Source of the DNA: CBFHMJ01 sp965656875
Lineage (GTDB): Bacteria > Pseudomonadota > Gammaproteobacteria > Enterobacterales > Alteromonadaceae
Length of the DNA stretch: 64,000 nt
Reading direction: 5' to 3'
Assembly: GCA_965656875.1 (NCBI GenBank)
Contig: CBFHMJ010000016.1
Location: 62,001-126,000, forward strand
Shown: positions 36,101 to 45,390 of the stretch, piece by piece
Position numbering within the stretch: position 1 is the first letter of the stretch
How the letters are laid out: the number at the start of each line of letters is the position of its first letter
Program-made: the position numbers and the translations under genes
The notes under the pieces: generated by a model
What the model was told of the DNA's origin: nothing
What the model saw: only the letters and a program-made list of their open reading frames with translations
Databases searched by the model: none

Positions 36101-39100
36101 TTGACTTCGTCGAACTGTCAGTTATCCTGGCAACCTGACTCGCGCCGTGTAATACATCAAAGAAATCAACGTCAGTTGTAAGTGCTTTGGTTTGTTCTTT
36201 GATTTGTATTTTGGTTTGAGAGTACTTCGCCGCAATTTGCTGCCAGATCAGATTGATTGACCAGCCATCAGTAATAAGATGTGGCAAATTTAGCTGTACA
36301 TAACAGTTAGTTTCAGACTGTTGTAGAATTCTCGCGATGAATAACGGTGTCGTTGCCGTTTGTTCAAGTTCAACAGTGAATTGTCTTGAGGCTTCCTGAG
36401 CAATCCAGTCAGATAACGACTGCTCTTCGGTTAAAACAACAACGTCTGGCAACCAACTGGATTTGATACGTTCCAGACCCTGATGTAATGCCAGTAAAGG
36501 CTGTCCAGCGTCATCGTAACGAATATAACTGCGCAATACCTGCTGATTTTGGTAAACCAAACTGATTGTCTGAATCAACCGTCCAACATCAACGGTTCCG
36601 GTAATTTGGTAAACCGCCTGGACGTTATATAACGATGTATCTGCCGATGCCCGATACAGTGACCATAAGCCATACATGGCGGGTGTTAACGCAACACCGT
36701 TTTGCTTGGCGTCATCACTCAGACCAACGACTGTGGTCCGGGTTTGTCGTTCAATAAAATCTTTTACCGCAGCGGGTGTAGGATTTGTCATGAGTTGAGC
36801 GACAGTAAGGCTGGTGGATAATGCTTCGTTGATTAACAGCACCAGTTTCAACGCTGACAAGGAATGACCACCAGAAGCAAAGAAATCACTGTCTGTACGA
36901 ATTTCAACGAACGGGCGCTGTAGCGCATCCGCAAAACACTGAATTACGCTTGTTAGTAGCAGATCATCACTTGTTTCAGTCGTGCTCTCTTCCAGTTCTT
37001 CGTTAAGTTGACTAACCGTTGCCAACAACGCCTTATGATCAACCTTGTCATTAACCGTATAAGGAAATGATGGGCGTGACACCAGGTATGGCGGCACCAT
37101 GTAGGCCGGTAATTGTTCTACCAACGACTGTTTTATCGTGGCCAACTGCTCGACCGTTAGTTCAGGCGTAACCCAGGCGCACAATTGCTGTTGTCGGTTA
37201 TCAAACAACACAACAGCCTGATCAACCAGAGTATGTGCTGCTAACACTGAGACTATTTCCGAAGGTTCAACCCGGAAACCCCGAACCTGCACCTGATCAT
37301 CGTTTCGGCCTGCAAACACCAGTTCATTATGATGATTGATATAACCCATGTCGCCGGTTCGATAAGCTCGCTCAGCAGAATCATGGGGTAACGTCACAAA
37401 TTTTTCTGCCGTTAACGCTCCCTGATTAACATAACCCGTCGCCAGATTGTTACCGCTTACCACGATTTCTCCGATTAAACCTGGCGGTAACAGGTCAAGA
37501 TCTTTATCTACGACGTATACATTGACGCCCTTAACAGGACGACCAATGCTGGTTTCATACTCTGGAGTAATCTGTTGTGGGAAGTGGCGTTTAAATGTTG
37601 AAACAATTGTGTTTTCTGAAGGGCCATAAGCATCAAGAATAATCGGTTTAAAACACGTTGATTCAGGCAACAATAATTGACTACCACCGGTTAAAAACTG
37701 GCGACCTTGATCGAAACACGCTGCCAGTGTTGGCGACGTTAAACAAGCCATCAAGTACGGTGTAGGAATAAATCCAGCGGTAATATGATGTCGCTGAATA
37801 TACTCGGCAAGCGCCATCACATCCTGTTTTACTGTTGAATTCGGGATTAGCGCTGTTGCACCACCTGCCAGAATACTCCAGATATCTAACATCGATGCAT
37901 CAAATGACTCACCGGCCATCATCAATACTGATTCACCTGTCCTGACGCCCTCTTCGTCCAGATACGCGTTAATCATACTGGTCAGTGCATGACGACTGAT
38001 GATAATGCCTTTTGGCTGTCCTGTAGTACCAGAGGTATGAACGATGTACGCAGGTGCTTCTTGAGAAATGTCATGTTTGATTGAGCTACTGACCAACGCG
38101 CTGTCAGGCGATAGTTTTGTAAGGTCAACAGCGGGTAGATCAAGGTTGGCGTAGATCTCAACCGTTTGATTAGTTAGCAATAAACGAGGTTGGCAGTTCG
38201 CGACAATATGTTGCAATCGTGCTGTCGGTAGTTCAGGTGCTGCTGGAATAAATACAATACCACGACGAAATGCTGCGACCTGTGCAGCCATTTGCACCAG
38301 ACTTCTTGAAGCCAGAAGCAACACCGAGTCACCCTGAGCGACTCCATAGTCTGAAAATATGCGTTCTATCGCAGCTACATGCTGGTTAAAGTCCTGTCGT
38401 GACCAGTGTTTGTTGTCTGCATCAATCACCACCGAAGCATCAGGATCAGTGTCCAAATGCTGTTGAATCGCCGTTAATAATGCAGGTCGTGAAGATGACA
38501 TACGACCAAATTGATTAAACGTGAGTAACTGCTCACATTCATTGGGCGTAAGTGATGATAATTGATCAAGTGATTGTTCTGGCTGATCAACGAGTTGTTG
38601 CAAAAGAAATTCGAATCTGATCGGTAGTTGCTGCTGCAATACATCAGCAATCTTATCGTGTTGAAATTCCCACACTAAATCAATATGTTCAGCCTGATGA
38701 TCGGCAATTAAACCAATTGGGAATTTCGCCTGATGACTTAAGCGGCTGATCTTTTTACAACGAATACCCTGTAAATCCAGACCACTTCCGCTTTGTTGAT
38801 ACGTAAAAAAGCTACTGATTAGTGGCTGTTGATCACCCGATTGATCATTTAACCGCGCTACAACTTGATCAAAAGTGGCATCCTGTTTATCTAATGTCGC
38901 AGTGAGTTGTTGCTGCACTTGCTGAACAAATTCAGCAAACGCTTGAGTGTTCGATGATGGACTTCTGAATGCGACTGTGTTCGCAAAATATCCTACCGTC
39001 TTGTCCAAATCAGCATGAATACGGCTTTCAACCGGAAAACCTGTCGCTAAATCGTGATTGCCTGTCTGCTGAGACAGCAACCATTTAAACGCGGCCAATA

Positions 39101-40157
39101 AATAGCTAAACGGTGTTACGTTTAATGTTTTAGCTGCGTTAACTATCCCATCGGATAATTCATTACTTAATGAAAATCGGGTGGCAATATCATGTTTGGT
39201 TTTTAATGCTTGAGTTGCCTGCAAAGTACTAACAGAATTCTCTGCCATAGCCCCCAAACCACGATTAACACCTGCCAGTTGTTTCACATGCCAATCAACG
39301 GAGTCCGCTATTTTTTGCTTTACCGACTCATCACCAGCTAACCAGTCTGCATAATCAATATAACGAACGGATGTACTGGAATCCGTGTCACTGTCATTGA
39401 CTGACTGATCTACTTGTTGACCCGTCTTATGAAGAGTAGTCAGGTTGTAACACTGAGCAATCTCATTAAACAGAACGGATAAGCTTCGTCCATCCATGAT
39501 GATGTGGTGACACAGAAAAATCCATGACCAACGCTTGTCACCCTGCGCTGTTTCCTGGCAAAACAAACCATGACGATATAGATAGTCATCCTGTTCAATA
39601 TCAAACGAATGGTCGGCCCATTCCGTCAACACATCAGAAAACGCTTGCTCCTTGCTAAGTGTTTGTTGCGAAACCCGTGCAGGTGTTCGATCAGTCAAAC
39701 GCTGATACAACTCACCCTGTTGCACGACAAATTCAGTATTAAATACCGAATGTCTGGCCGTAACCCGATTAACCGCGGCAATGAAGGATTCAGGGTGAAA
39801 TTCAATACCTCTATCGGGCGTAAACTCAAAGCCAACCGCGATGTTATATGCCGTTGTCGCGCCTTCATGGGCTAATAACCAGAGACGTTGTTGCGTCGGT
39901 GTTGCTTTAACTATCGCCCCCGGTTGTACTGTCGGTATTGACGCTATTTTTTGTTTAACTTCAGCCGCTTGTTGTTGAAAAAACGCCAGAATCACTTCTT
40001 TATTGGCTTTCAGCGCAGCAATATGTTGCTTTGGAACCGGGCTAACTTTTGCTTTTACACTTAACGAATCTCCATTCGCTGACAAATGAATTCCGGCTTG
40101 TTTTAACTCGGCAATAAGAACACTAACAGGTTTCCCTTCATCTGTTTTAAGTGTCAT
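30174..40157 (-). CDS. NRPS, docking-(C-A-T)x3, predicted hydrophobic-Val-Ala
   Basis: A 3327-residue synthetase. TubC-type docking domain (8-60), then three modules: C (about 85-500, HHIIMDG), A (545-1030), T (FFASGGHSL); C (1140-1590, PHLITDG, catalytic second His kept), A (1620-2120), T (LGGDSL); C (2220-2650, HHIAFDG), A (2690-3200), T (AQGGNSL). Pocket codes read by hand against GrsA: module 1 DALFLGAIVK (hydrophobic, no match I recall), module 2 DALWLGGTFK (Val), module 3 DLYNNALTYK (close to the Ala code DLFNNALTYK). No epimerisation domain. The C terminus is an acidic tail (SEEDDDLLIF), likely the partner of the docking domain of the terminal NRPS. The ATG overlaps the upstream NRPS stop (ATGA), ensuring coupling. 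Confidence 0.92.
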   Translation of the reverse strand: MTLKTDEGKPVSVLIAELKQAGIHLSANGDSLSVKAKVSPVPKQHIAALKANKEVILAFFQQQAAEVKQKIASIPTVQPGAIVKATPTQQRLWLLAHEGATTAYNIAVGFEFTPDRGIEFHPESFIAAVNRVTARHSVFNTEFVVQQGELYQRLTDRTPARVSQQTLSKEQAFSDVLTEWADHSFDIEQDDYLYRHGLFCQETAQGDKRWSWIFLCHHIIMDGRSLSVLFNEIAQCYNLTTLHKTGQQVDQSVNDSDTDSSTSVRYIDYADWLAGDESVKQKIADSVDWHVKQLAGVNRGLGAMAENSVSTLQATQALKTKHDIATRFSLSNELSDGIVNAAKTLNVTPFSYLLAAFKWLLSQQTGNHDLATGFPVESRIHADLDKTVGYFANTVAFRSPSSNTQAFAEFVQQVQQQLTATLDKQDATFDQVVARLNDQSGDQQPLISSFFTYQQSGSGLDLQGIRCKKISRLSHQAKFPIGLIADHQAEHIDLVWEFQHDKIADVLQQQLPIRFEFLLQQLVDQPEQSLDQLSSLTPNECEQLLTFNQFGRMSSSRPALLTAIQQHLDTDPDASVVIDADNKHWSRQDFNQHVAAIERIFSDYGVAQGDSVLLLASRSLVQMAAQVAAFRRGIVFIPAAPELPTARLQHIVANCQPRLLLTNQTVEIYANLDLPAVDLTKLSPDSALVSSSIKHDISQEAPAYIVHTSGTTGQPKGIIISRHALTSMINAYLDEEGVRTGESVLMMAGESFDASMLDIWSILAGGATALIPNSTVKQDVMALAEYIQRHHITAGFIPTPYLMACLTSPTLAACFDQGRQFLTGGSQLLLPESTCFKPIILDAYGPSENTIVSTFKRHFPQQITPEYETSIGRPVKGVNVYVVDKDLDLLPPGLIGEIVVSGNNLATGYVNQGALTAEKFVTLPHDSAERAYRTGDMGYINHHNELVFAGRNDDQVQVRGFRVEPSEIVSVLAAHTLVDQAVVLFDNRQQQLCAWVTPELTVEQLATIKQSLVEQLPAYMVPPYLVSRPSFPYTVNDKVDHKALLATVSQLNEELEESTTETSDDLLLTSVIQCFADALQRPFVEIRTDSDFFASGGHSLSALKLVLLINEALSTSLTVAQLMTNPTPAAVKDFIERQTRTTVVGLSDDAKQNGVALTPAMYGLWSLYRASADTSLYNVQAVYQITGTVDVGRLIQTISLVYQNQQVLRSYIRYDDAGQPLLALHQGLERIKSSWLPDVVVLTEEQSLSDWIAQEASRQFTVELEQTATTPLFIARILQQSETNCYVQLNLPHLITDGWSINLIWQQIAAKYSQTKIQIKEQTKALTTDVDFFDVLHGASQVARITDSSTKSNSHQWWVDTFSGYEPQTLRKQFQPSGSGNERFALSAPAQQQIAELARELQTSEFVVTFSLFNWLLATWFNSDDIAVSYPFANRGEVPLLDDEGNETAVNTAAIPGYFVNVLPARCQLTQTSLEELIADMDHQLSSGQQHSNADFIRVVKDANIPLNSGLASPLQQFVFAWLEGLTEPEQLSVSNTSEAKQSNTRLLSSNELLAQRGETPQAKFPLMLSAYPVEPLTGNDADLAEKADSSQLMLSWEYQTEWFTDQDIASLHQAFDALISGITSSNQSLNTLNRSLCPESSVQIPPSYQTVVHHFEHIVEITPNKIALIAGDVSRPGETNTYQQLNEAANIVAHWLLQQHDAETDSSSRGLDGQVVGITARKTIEQIVAILAIAKAGGVYLPVAADTDAKQLDHMIKQTGLKLCLLAENDHPEILLERLNTVHVSALTQTDSSLNRRLTTNPAISISSEQGLYINYSSGTTGIPKGILCTHQGVSRLVVDSNVADLNHDTVMLSAAPATFDAFTLECFGPLLNGGQLVLASETLSPDYLRQVVTDYHINTGWFTAGLFNTLVEISPELFDGYSTLLVGGDVVSPAHVAAVYRANSSITLINGYGPTENTTFTCSYLIPRELNESQPLPIGTAISGTDIVVVDRHGMPLPNGFIGELIATGAGLAIGYIGNDALTQQVFIPVSLSQQTVRGYKTGDLVYQDQQGQLHYLGRGDSQVKVNGYRVEPEGIDQVIRQHPAVQACKTIATKTAGRGQLVSFFVNNESSQPATSDSLKHWASAMLPGWMVPGRFVAVEQIPLGQSGKADVKALKAQLTTAQNHPNNVQLTQDEQALATGWQELLPAGTEVQSSSDSFYQLGGDSLLILKLQQLIASQFSIKLSLAMLIKHHTLAEQAALISEQQITPDGNDVTTGNDDLTETPSDQPFYATAEQSRLWLIQQQQTSNQYHIPLAFTFDDETVGLRDITQAWQTVLADNPLLRSFIAESPDVVSQTSSRDGLPIVQCTPQSVADWSPSTITINPDEALAHQVHDALDDLNRTAIQLSQEWPLRLKLLLAGNQVHAMVLVVHHIAFDGGSLQPLIQQLDAALVGKRWQGGEFSRYASWQQSQHAQTIQQDALAYWKNRLTGVEDYTRLPPCQVANNTDDNQQQAALIEHPVSVEHWQTLNAVAKGLSVSRFTLWFEIVAATVAQLLDRDEVTIATPAANRLDQRFQHNIGFYANTLLLRYQIDMKQSLIQQLQPRQQTLADDLNQQSVSMAALVRAGIANSEAGMNPLTDILFSLSEQQHYLMDGKSLTVTTGENQTAKYGLSITLSARSDGAVWQVEYDRNQYSSSLIATLLQSLNLITGQIAERPNLPLTALSLTADAPSITPVDDNNHSVTSVLQKILMQGTNRANASALKTDSQSYCYNELLTAARRRARYLIKHGVKPDSRVAVLLERTHELPITLLGIWLAGAAYVPLDPSYPEERTRYIVDHAKPDAIIVEPELHYLIEQNDSSIAVLDLAAETDNNEVELPDIESLASQLDRLAYIIYTSGSTGTPKGVAINHRAVSWLSEWAGNTWSIEDVKTVFSGTSVCFDLSVYELFVTWSLGGCVFFAENNLALIDQMSCQSITMINTVPSVLAEVIKHQPLVHSIKAVNLAGEPLPKTLAADIMSQAPQARLFNLYGPSEDTTYSTAWQVKPDHDILIGKPVNGTQAWVVDRFDRPLPPEFPGELTLFGEGLAQGYWQAPELTEERFVINSVSRQRCYKTGDQVRLTTTGELEYLGRIDNQVKLRGFRIEPGELDDVLLRHQHVAEACTVVVGSGEQAELISFVVIDAARSTASADSTEVSSLNTELMTLLSSYVPGYMLPAAIISIDAMPLSPSGKQDRKALAARYQAETANSDQTRLSDEWSGLSDTERWLAEQFSTILKRPPQLTMGFVAQGGNSLSATTLLAEIKQHWQVDISFQMFFENNTIEGLAQVIDAEPEQSEEDDDLLIF

Positions 40158-43100
40158 AACGAGAACTCCTCCATGAATTCATCATCGCTATCTTCTTCCT
40201 CACGCATTGAATCAACAAACGACGCAATCCGGCTCACTGAACTCAATGCAATAAAATCTGCCACAGACAAATGAATATCAAAATGGCTACCTAGCTGAGC
40301 GGCAAGACGCATACCAGCCAGTGACTGGCCACCAGCATCAAAGAATGAGGTATGAATATCTATCGCGTCTAAACCTAACGTCTGGCAATAGAAGTTGGCG
40401 ACTGTTTTTTCAGTTTCACTCTGAGCAATATGAGTAATAGCTTGTGAGAACTGAACATCAGGTAACGACAACCGATCAATTTTACCGTTTGGCGTAAGAG
40501 GCAATGCATCAAGACAAACAACATGTGAAGGCACCATATAGTGTGGTAAATATTGCTGGCAGTGAGCGCGACAAGTGGCTTCAGTTACAGCATCCGTCGC
40601 AACCCAGGCAACCAGCACCTGTTGTGCGCCTCGGGTCTTAACCATTACTACAACGTCTTTGATTCCTGGCATTTGACGAATTACAGCTTCAATCTCACCC
40701 GTTTCAATCCTGAAACCATTGAGTTTGATCTGATGATCAACCCGACCGTGAAAGGTTAATTCGCCAGCCTCATTAATTGCTGCTAAATCACCGGTTTGAT
40801 ACAGGCGTATGCCTGTCTCCTGTGGCACAGCATCCTTGCTGATAACGAATCGGTCTCCCGTCATTTCAGGATTATGCAAGTAACCGGTTGCTAATGAATC
40901 ACCACTGATCCAAAGCTGGCCGATTGCCCCTTGCGGTTGTTTTTCCATCTTGTCATTCAAAATATGAATGCCTGTGTTGTTGATGGGTTTACCCAGGGAA
41001 ATCGCCGTAGCATTTTCCGGCGTAATTCTATTCATCGCAGACCAGACGGTTGTTTCTGTCGGTCCATACATGTTGAATAATGTAATATTGCCTGTGTCAT
41101 TGACCAGTGTCTGAGCCAGTGTTTCATCAAGGGCTTCACCACCACAAAGGGCGATCAGTGGTTTGTCAGCTTGCCATTGAATATCAGTCAAACTTCGCCA
41201 GGTGGTTGGTGTCGCCTGCATGTGAGTCACAGGTTGTGAAGTCAGAATATCCGCCAACGCCCGGTTGTCCTGAGTTTGCTGTTCATTGGCTAATACCAGG
41301 GTAGCGCCAGACATTAATGGTAAATAAATCTCCAGCGTTGAAATGTCGAACGAGCAGGACGTCACCGCAAGCCAGTGATGGTCAGTCGTTAGTGGGAACG
41401 TCTCCGCCATTGAATGAATAAAATTACTGAACGCATGATGAGAAATTTCAACGCCTTTTGGCTTACCGGTGGAACCAGAGGTATAAATGACATACATCGG
41501 TAAATTAAGTGGCACATTCAACCCGGGCAAACGCACTTCAGATACATTTGCGTTTTGGCAAGAATCACTATCCGTCCCATCAATACAAATGACATCAACG
41601 TCGTCATTCATGGACAACGATCCGGCAACCTGAGCCAAACTGACCAACGATTTCACCCGGCTGTGTTCAATAATGTAATTTAAACGTTCTATCGGATAAC
41701 CCGGGTCAAGCGGGATATAGGCCGCACCAACGCGTTGAATCGCTAACATCCAAATAACCATGTCAGGTGTTCTTGGCAAACAAAGACCCACCAAATCACC
41801 TTGCGATACATTATTGAGCGTCAGAATTGAAGCAGCGTCTGTGATTCGCTCTGCCAGTTGTTGATAGCTAATTGACGTCCAGTCGTCATGTTGCTGGAAG
41901 CGAAGCGCAGTTTGCAATGGCGTAGCTTCAGCTTGTGCCAACACCTGTTCAATGACGGTATGGTGGGGAACAACAGATTGCTTACCTTGTATAGCGGCAT
42001 TCTGATTGATCACAGGTTTTAATTGCGCTTGTTGGTCGCTCAGCAATCGCTCAATAACAATCTTGAAACTGGCCATGAGTTGTTCAATGAACCAACTCGA
42101 AAAAACACCTGTTTTAAACTCCCACAAGACATGTACTGGATCATCACCAGACTCATCAGTACTCACCTGCCCTTTACGCGGTATCAACACGACGGATAAA
42201 TCAAACTTCGCAGAACGACTATCGATTGCTTCTATGACTTCGGTATCGCTAATACCTGGCATCGTGATCGTTGGCATGGGGGAATCATGGAATCCCATAA
42301 AGACCTGGAACAACGGATTGATGCCACGTTGTCTCGGTGGATTCACCGCATTAACGACCGTTTCGAACGGTAACTGCTGGTGTTGCTGAGCGCCCTGAAC
42401 CACATCAAAACACTGAGATAACAAACTATCGCCATCTATATCTGACGCTCGATTAACCCGTAGCACAACCGTATTAATCATCATACCGATGATACTGTCA
42501 GCGTTTACCCAGTTACGGTTTGCAAATGCAGAGCCGACACAAATATCACGATCACCGCTAAAGGTATGTAACACTTCGGAAAGTGCTGCCAGGATAAATG
42601 AAAATGCGGTTTCGCCCCGTTGACGACATAAGTGTTCAATGCGTTGCCATTGTTTTCGCGGCAGCGGCATTCGAATGGTACGCCCGGCACGACGAGCAAT
42701 GGTGTCCTGGCTGTTGTATCCAGGTAATTTAGGTAAGTTGATTTGTGCGGGAGTATCCGCCAGTTGTGCCTGCCAGTATTCGATTTGCGCTTTTGCATCA
42801 CTGGTCGTAAGCCATTGTTCTTGCGTCAGGCAGTAGTCGCCATACTGTCCCGGCATCGTTGAAAGCTGTTCAGGCGCTAATGGTACAAATGACTGTTGCT
42901 CGCACGCATGATTGTAGGCTTCAAGAAAATCTTTAAGGAATAAGTTGTAAGACCAACCATCATGTACCAAATGATGTTCGATATGAACCAGTACCCAGAC
43001 AGGATTACCCGCTTCGTCAGCGGGCATGCGAACCAGTCCCCAGCGAACCAGTGGCAATGCTGCTAAGTCAAAGGGTTGATTCAGTGTTTCTGAAACAACC

Positions 43101-45244
43101 TGCTGTAATGCATTATCTGCATCGACAGGTGACTGTTCTGAATAATCAAATTGAGCCAGTTCAACCTGATAAGCCGGATGGATAATTTGCCAAGCCTCGC
43201 CGCTTTCATCAGTGTCAAAACTGGTTCTGAAGATTTCATTTCGATCTGATGCATACTGAACAGCAACAGCGACAGCATCAGGATTGATATCACCCGTAAA
43301 TTTAACCTGGGCTTTAGCATGGTAAGCCCGGTCTTCCGGATCAATACCAGCCAGGAACCATACCGAACGTTGAGACGATGACAACGGCACACGCTGAATA
43401 CTTTTCTCACGAGGGTGGATCACAGCCTGGGTGAATTCATTGTTATTTAATGCCGTCCAAATCGCACTGATTGTTCGATGCTCCATTATCACATCGAACG
43501 GAAGTACTTTTCCAAACTGGTCATGTACGTTAGCAGCAAATTTAACAGCAGCTACTGAATTTCCTCCAGCCTGGAAGAAATCATCCTGCCATTGCGCAAT
43601 ACCCGGTGCGCATTGATTCGCTAACGTTAAAAATGCACGCTCGTCCTGATTGTCACATTGCGTGAAGTCCAGTACGGCACTTTCATTTTCTGGTACGGGC
43701 AGCGCATCAATATCAACCTTGCCATTCGCGGTAAGAGGAAATTCTGACAGCGTAATCAGATGATCGGGCACCATATAATCAGGTAAGAACGTCGCCAGTT
43801 GTTGTTTTGCTGCTGCCACATCAACAGTTTGATTTGATGTAACCCATGCCACCAGCGAAGGTTGTCCAGACCGTGTGATAACCTGAACCAGTGCGGTGTT
43901 TACGTTATCCAGTTGCACCAGTTGTTGTTCAATTTCACCGGCTTCAATTCGGTAGCCATGTAACTTAATCTGTCTGTCTTTGCGGTCGATGTATTCAAGT
44001 TCACCGGATTCCGTCCAACGACAAAGGTCACCAGTTGCATAATAACGACCTGACGAATCAGAAAAAGACTTTACGCTAAACGCTTGTTGATTTAAGTCCT
44101 GTCGGTTCAAATAGCCACGACTGACACCAGCACCGCCAATAAGTAATTCACCAGAAACACCCGGCATTGTAATCAACTGACCTTGCTCATCGATTAGTGC
44201 CAGTTCTACACCGGCCAGCGCATGCCCGATACCCGGTAAACCTTCATCATCTGAATTCACGCTACCTGAAGTTGCAATAACTGTCGTTTCGGTCGGTCCG
44301 TAAGCGTTTTCGACCTGAGTATGCCAGTGCTCAGGCGGTCTTACCGATAAGCGTTGACCCGCAGTTTGTAAACAGACTAATGAACTCGGCAAGTCTACGC
44401 CCTTCATTGTCATCAATACTTCTGCAACCAGCGTCGGTAGCCAGGCAAAGCTGATCGTGTGTTGACGGTAAAATTCAACGATATCAACGGGATTCAATAG
44501 TGTGGCTTTATCCAGAATATAGACGGTTGCTCCTGTCACAAACGCTTGCAGATATTCCAGAACAGATGCATCGAATGCAATATTTGCTGCCATCGTTACC
44601 CGGCTGTTTTCACTGATCGCATAGTGTTCGCAATAAGCTGCAACCATCGGCGACAGTGATTCAAAACCAATAACACAACCTTTCGGTTTTCCGGTCGTTC
44701 CAGAGGTAAAGATGACGTAAGCAGCGCCTGCAGAAAGACGAACAGTATCACTCATATCGCCAGCTAACTGAGTGGTATCAACATCAAAGGCTGGAAACTG
44801 CACCGTATTGTCACAGCGAAATTCTAACTGGCTATTTGTCGTCGTTATAACCGTACAATCGCCAGCTAGCTGACCCTGCCAGTTTTCAGAACAGTTTATG
44901 ATTAGTGAGGATTGCGATTCGGCAAGAATATGTTTCAGACGTTGAACCGGCGTTTCATCAGATACCGGCGTAAAAGCAACACCGAGTTTCCAGCATGCCA
45001 GCACACTGACAAGATATGCAGCACTTCGTTGGCCAATCACTGGAATAATGCGCGGCAATGGCGCACCACTTTCTTTAACCTTCAATGCTAAATGGCTGCT
45101 CGCCTGATCCAGCTGCCGCCAACTCAATGAAAAATCGCCATCGACGATGGCGATTTTATCCGGAGTATTTGCAAAATGAGTGGTTAATTGACGAAAAATC
45201 CAGTCGGAAGTGACAGGTGTAGGAAGTAACTTGCTTTGAAACAT
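40154..45244 (-). CDS. NRPS, A-T-C-A-T, initiation plus Gly module
   Basis: A 1696-residue synthetase without an N-terminal condensation or docking domain, so it starts the peptide. Order: A1 (about 15-510), T1 (FFQAGGNS, 520-590), C (610-1060, HHLVHDG), A2 (1085-1580), T2 (FFDAGGQSL, 1590-1660), acidic tail (EEEDSDDEFMEEFSL). A1 pocket reads DALWQAAVIK, which matches no code I recall; A2 reads DILQLGMVWK, near the Gly code DILQLGLIWK. A1 has a normal core (FTSGTTGKPKG, NGKVDI). Because A1 is the loading module with an unknown pocket, it is the best candidate for taking an unusual acid such as a hydrazino acid or a methylated amino acid. AAGGA precedes the ATG. Follows the efflux genes after 146 bases. 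Confidence 0.92.
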   Translation of the reverse strand: MFQSKLLPTPVTSDWIFRQLTTHFANTPDKIAIVDGDFSLSWRQLDQASSHLALKVKESGAPLPRIIPVIGQRSAAYLVSVLACWKLGVAFTPVSDETPVQRLKHILAESQSSLIINCSENWQGQLAGDCTVITTTNSQLEFRCDNTVQFPAFDVDTTQLAGDMSDTVRLSAGAAYVIFTSGTTGKPKGCVIGFESLSPMVAAYCEHYAISENSRVTMAANIAFDASVLEYLQAFVTGATVYILDKATLLNPVDIVEFYRQHTISFAWLPTLVAEVLMTMKGVDLPSSLVCLQTAGQRLSVRPPEHWHTQVENAYGPTETTVIATSGSVNSDDEGLPGIGHALAGVELALIDEQGQLITMPGVSGELLIGGAGVSRGYLNRQDLNQQAFSVKSFSDSSGRYYATGDLCRWTESGELEYIDRKDRQIKLHGYRIEAGEIEQQLVQLDNVNTALVQVITRSGQPSLVAWVTSNQTVDVAAAKQQLATFLPDYMVPDHLITLSEFPLTANGKVDIDALPVPENESAVLDFTQCDNQDERAFLTLANQCAPGIAQWQDDFFQAGGNSVAAVKFAANVHDQFGKVLPFDVIMEHRTISAIWTALNNNEFTQAVIHPREKSIQRVPLSSSQRSVWFLAGIDPEDRAYHAKAQVKFTGDINPDAVAVAVQYASDRNEIFRTSFDTDESGEAWQIIHPAYQVELAQFDYSEQSPVDADNALQQVVSETLNQPFDLAALPLVRWGLVRMPADEAGNPVWVLVHIEHHLVHDGWSYNLFLKDFLEAYNHACEQQSFVPLAPEQLSTMPGQYGDYCLTQEQWLTTSDAKAQIEYWQAQLADTPAQINLPKLPGYNSQDTIARRAGRTIRMPLPRKQWQRIEHLCRQRGETAFSFILAALSEVLHTFSGDRDICVGSAFANRNWVNADSIIGMMINTVVLRVNRASDIDGDSLLSQCFDVVQGAQQHQQLPFETVVNAVNPPRQRGINPLFQVFMGFHDSPMPTITMPGISDTEVIEAIDSRSAKFDLSVVLIPRKGQVSTDESGDDPVHVLWEFKTGVFSSWFIEQLMASFKIVIERLLSDQQAQLKPVINQNAAIQGKQSVVPHHTVIEQVLAQAEATPLQTALRFQQHDDWTSISYQQLAERITDAASILTLNNVSQGDLVGLCLPRTPDMVIWMLAIQRVGAAYIPLDPGYPIERLNYIIEHSRVKSLVSLAQVAGSLSMNDDVDVICIDGTDSDSCQNANVSEVRLPGLNVPLNLPMYVIYTSGSTGKPKGVEISHHAFSNFIHSMAETFPLTTDHHWLAVTSCSFDISTLEIYLPLMSGATLVLANEQQTQDNRALADILTSQPVTHMQATPTTWRSLTDIQWQADKPLIALCGGEALDETLAQTLVNDTGNITLFNMYGPTETTVWSAMNRITPENATAISLGKPINNTGIHILNDKMEKQPQGAIGQLWISGDSLATGYLHNPEMTGDRFVISKDAVPQETGIRLYQTGDLAAINEAGELTFHGRVDHQIKLNGFRIETGEIEAVIRQMPGIKDVVVMVKTRGAQQVLVAWVATDAVTEATCRAHCQQYLPHYMVPSHVVCLDALPLTPNGKIDRLSLPDVQFSQAITHIAQSETEKTVANFYCQTLGLDAIDIHTSFFDAGGQSLAGMRLAAQLGSHFDIHLSVADFIALSSVSRIASFVDSMREEEDSDDEFMEEFSL

Positions 45245-45390
45245 CGGAATCTAATCCTTGTGAATGTCCATTCTGGCCTGTAATGGGTGCCATTATCCTG
45301 CGTATCAATGACAGTTTATTGAAACCCTTATGTCAGGCTCATATGACTATTTTTATTGTCTGTGTGTTTTAAGTTGTAAACGTTGGCTAA

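Noticed and set aside
30174..40157. Epimerisation domain suggested by the LGGDS carrier motif in module 2
   Set aside because: The carrier is followed directly by a condensation domain with HHIAFDG; no E-domain motifs.
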